In this document: positions 63,595 through 64,000 of the stretch, piece after piece | Layout: each line of letters begins with the position of its first letter | How positions within the stretch are numbered: position 1 is the stretch's first letter | DNA from: Solibacillus sp. FSL W7-1464 | GTDB lineage: Bacteria > Bacillota > Bacilli > Bacillales_A > Planococcaceae | Length of the DNA stretch: 64,000 nt | Reading direction: 5' to 3' | NCBI RefSeq assembly: GCF_038004425.1 | Contig: NZ_JBBORC010000001.1 | Location: forward strand, 1,775,001 to 1,839,000 | The notes under the pieces: generated by a model | What the model saw: only the letters and a program-made list of their open reading frames with translations | The model's database searches: none | What the model was told of the DNA's origin: nothing | Program-made: the position numbers and the translations under genes

Positions 63595-63610
63595 ATACCT
63601 ATGGGGGTAC
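63595..63610 (+). promoter_or_regulatory. CstR-like operator before the rhodanese-headed gene
   Basis: ATACCT-ATGG-GGGTAC overlaps the ribosome site of the last gene in the window, in the same arrangement as at 61334. Confidence 0.6.
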
Positions 63611-63616
63611 AATTAT

Positions 63617-64000
63617 ATGACAGTAACAGCATGGACAGCAGCACAAGTTGCACGCAGAGTGATTGATAACAAAGAATTATTTATTTTAGACGTTCGTAAT
63701 GCAGATGCATTTGAAGATTGGAAAATTGATGGTCATAAATTCGATTACTTAAATATCCCTTACTTCGAACTTTTAGATGGGGTAGAAGAAATTTTACCGA
63801 AAATCCCTGCGGATAAAGACGTACTTGTAGTATGTGCGAAGGAAGGTTCTTCTATCATGATAGCGGAAATGTTATCGGATGCGGGTCTTTCAGTGGGCTA
63901 CCTTGAAGGAGGTATGAAATCTTGGTCAATGTACCTTGAGCCAATTAAAGTAGGCGATCTTAACGGCAATGGCGAGTTATACCAATTCGTACGTTTAGGA
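63617..64000 (+). CDS. rhodanese-headed protein, probably persulfide dioxygenase fusion, 5' part
   Basis: The first 128 residues are a rhodanese domain with the active loop CAKEGSSIM (Cys about 75). A linker, [17 protein letters not shown], then runs off the window. That linker is typical of rhodanese-metallo-beta-lactamase fusions, in which an iron-dependent persulfide dioxygenase domain follows. CstB of staphylococci combines the same activities in another order. The dioxygenase part is outside the window and is an inference. GGGGGT precedes the ATG. Confidence 0.75.
   Translation, partial: MTVTAWTAAQVARRVIDNKELFILDVRNADAFEDWKIDGHKFDYLNIPYFELLDGVEEILPKIPADKDVLVVCAKEGSSIMIAEMLSDAGLSVGYLEGGMKSWSMYLEPIKVGDLNGNGELYQFVRLG

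Overview
The window is a low-GC Gram-positive chromosome of the order Bacillales, most like Solibacillus/Lysinibacillus (Planococcaceae). Pointers are meso-diaminopimelate dehydrogenase, an SLH-anchored cell-surface nucleotidase, strong AGGAGG-type ribosome-binding sites, a Ku/LigD pair and a CstR-type sulfur regulator. The genus is an inference from gene content only.

Left part (1-35800) is ordinary chromosome: the aconitase 3' end followed by a group IIC intron placed just after its terminator, an S-layer 5'-nucleotidase, a YhgE/Pip protein, ddh, yhdT-panF, an unusual GTP cyclohydrolase II/RibD/FAD-monooxygenase/HAD operon, a TetR-RND efflux pair, an XRE/membrane pair, a zinc carboxypeptidase, czcD-czrA, an FMN reductase, an acetate CoA-transferase, two GNAT acetyltransferases, an erythromycin-esterase homologue, glutathione peroxidase and ku. 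Most units end in clear terminators, and three copies of a dispersed intergenic repeat lie here.

Middle part (about 35810 to 52660) is mobile DNA. ligD is cut off within its ligase domain by a large AT-rich element that carries two different tyrosine recombinases, a giant protein with nine helix-turn-helix modules in a three-times-repeated three-module pattern, and a small helper gene. This element was itself hit by an IS21-family element, an IS66 and an IS4-family element. All three insertions can be removed on paper using their target duplications. A second IS21-family element with 22-bp end iterons follows.

Right part (53086-64000) is a sulfane-sulfur and thiol-redox island. It holds a scrambled CoA-disulfide reductase-rhodanese pseudogene, a membrane-thioredoxin fusion, thioredoxin, OsmC, a TlpA-like protein, CcdA and a two-component system. 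CstR then governs DsrE, rhodanese, rhodanese, TusA-rhodanese, DsrE and a rhodanese-headed protein that runs off the window. ATACCC-N4-GGGTAT operators recur before the pseudogene, before cstR (twice) and at two internal positions, so these genes appear to form one persulfide-sensing regulon.
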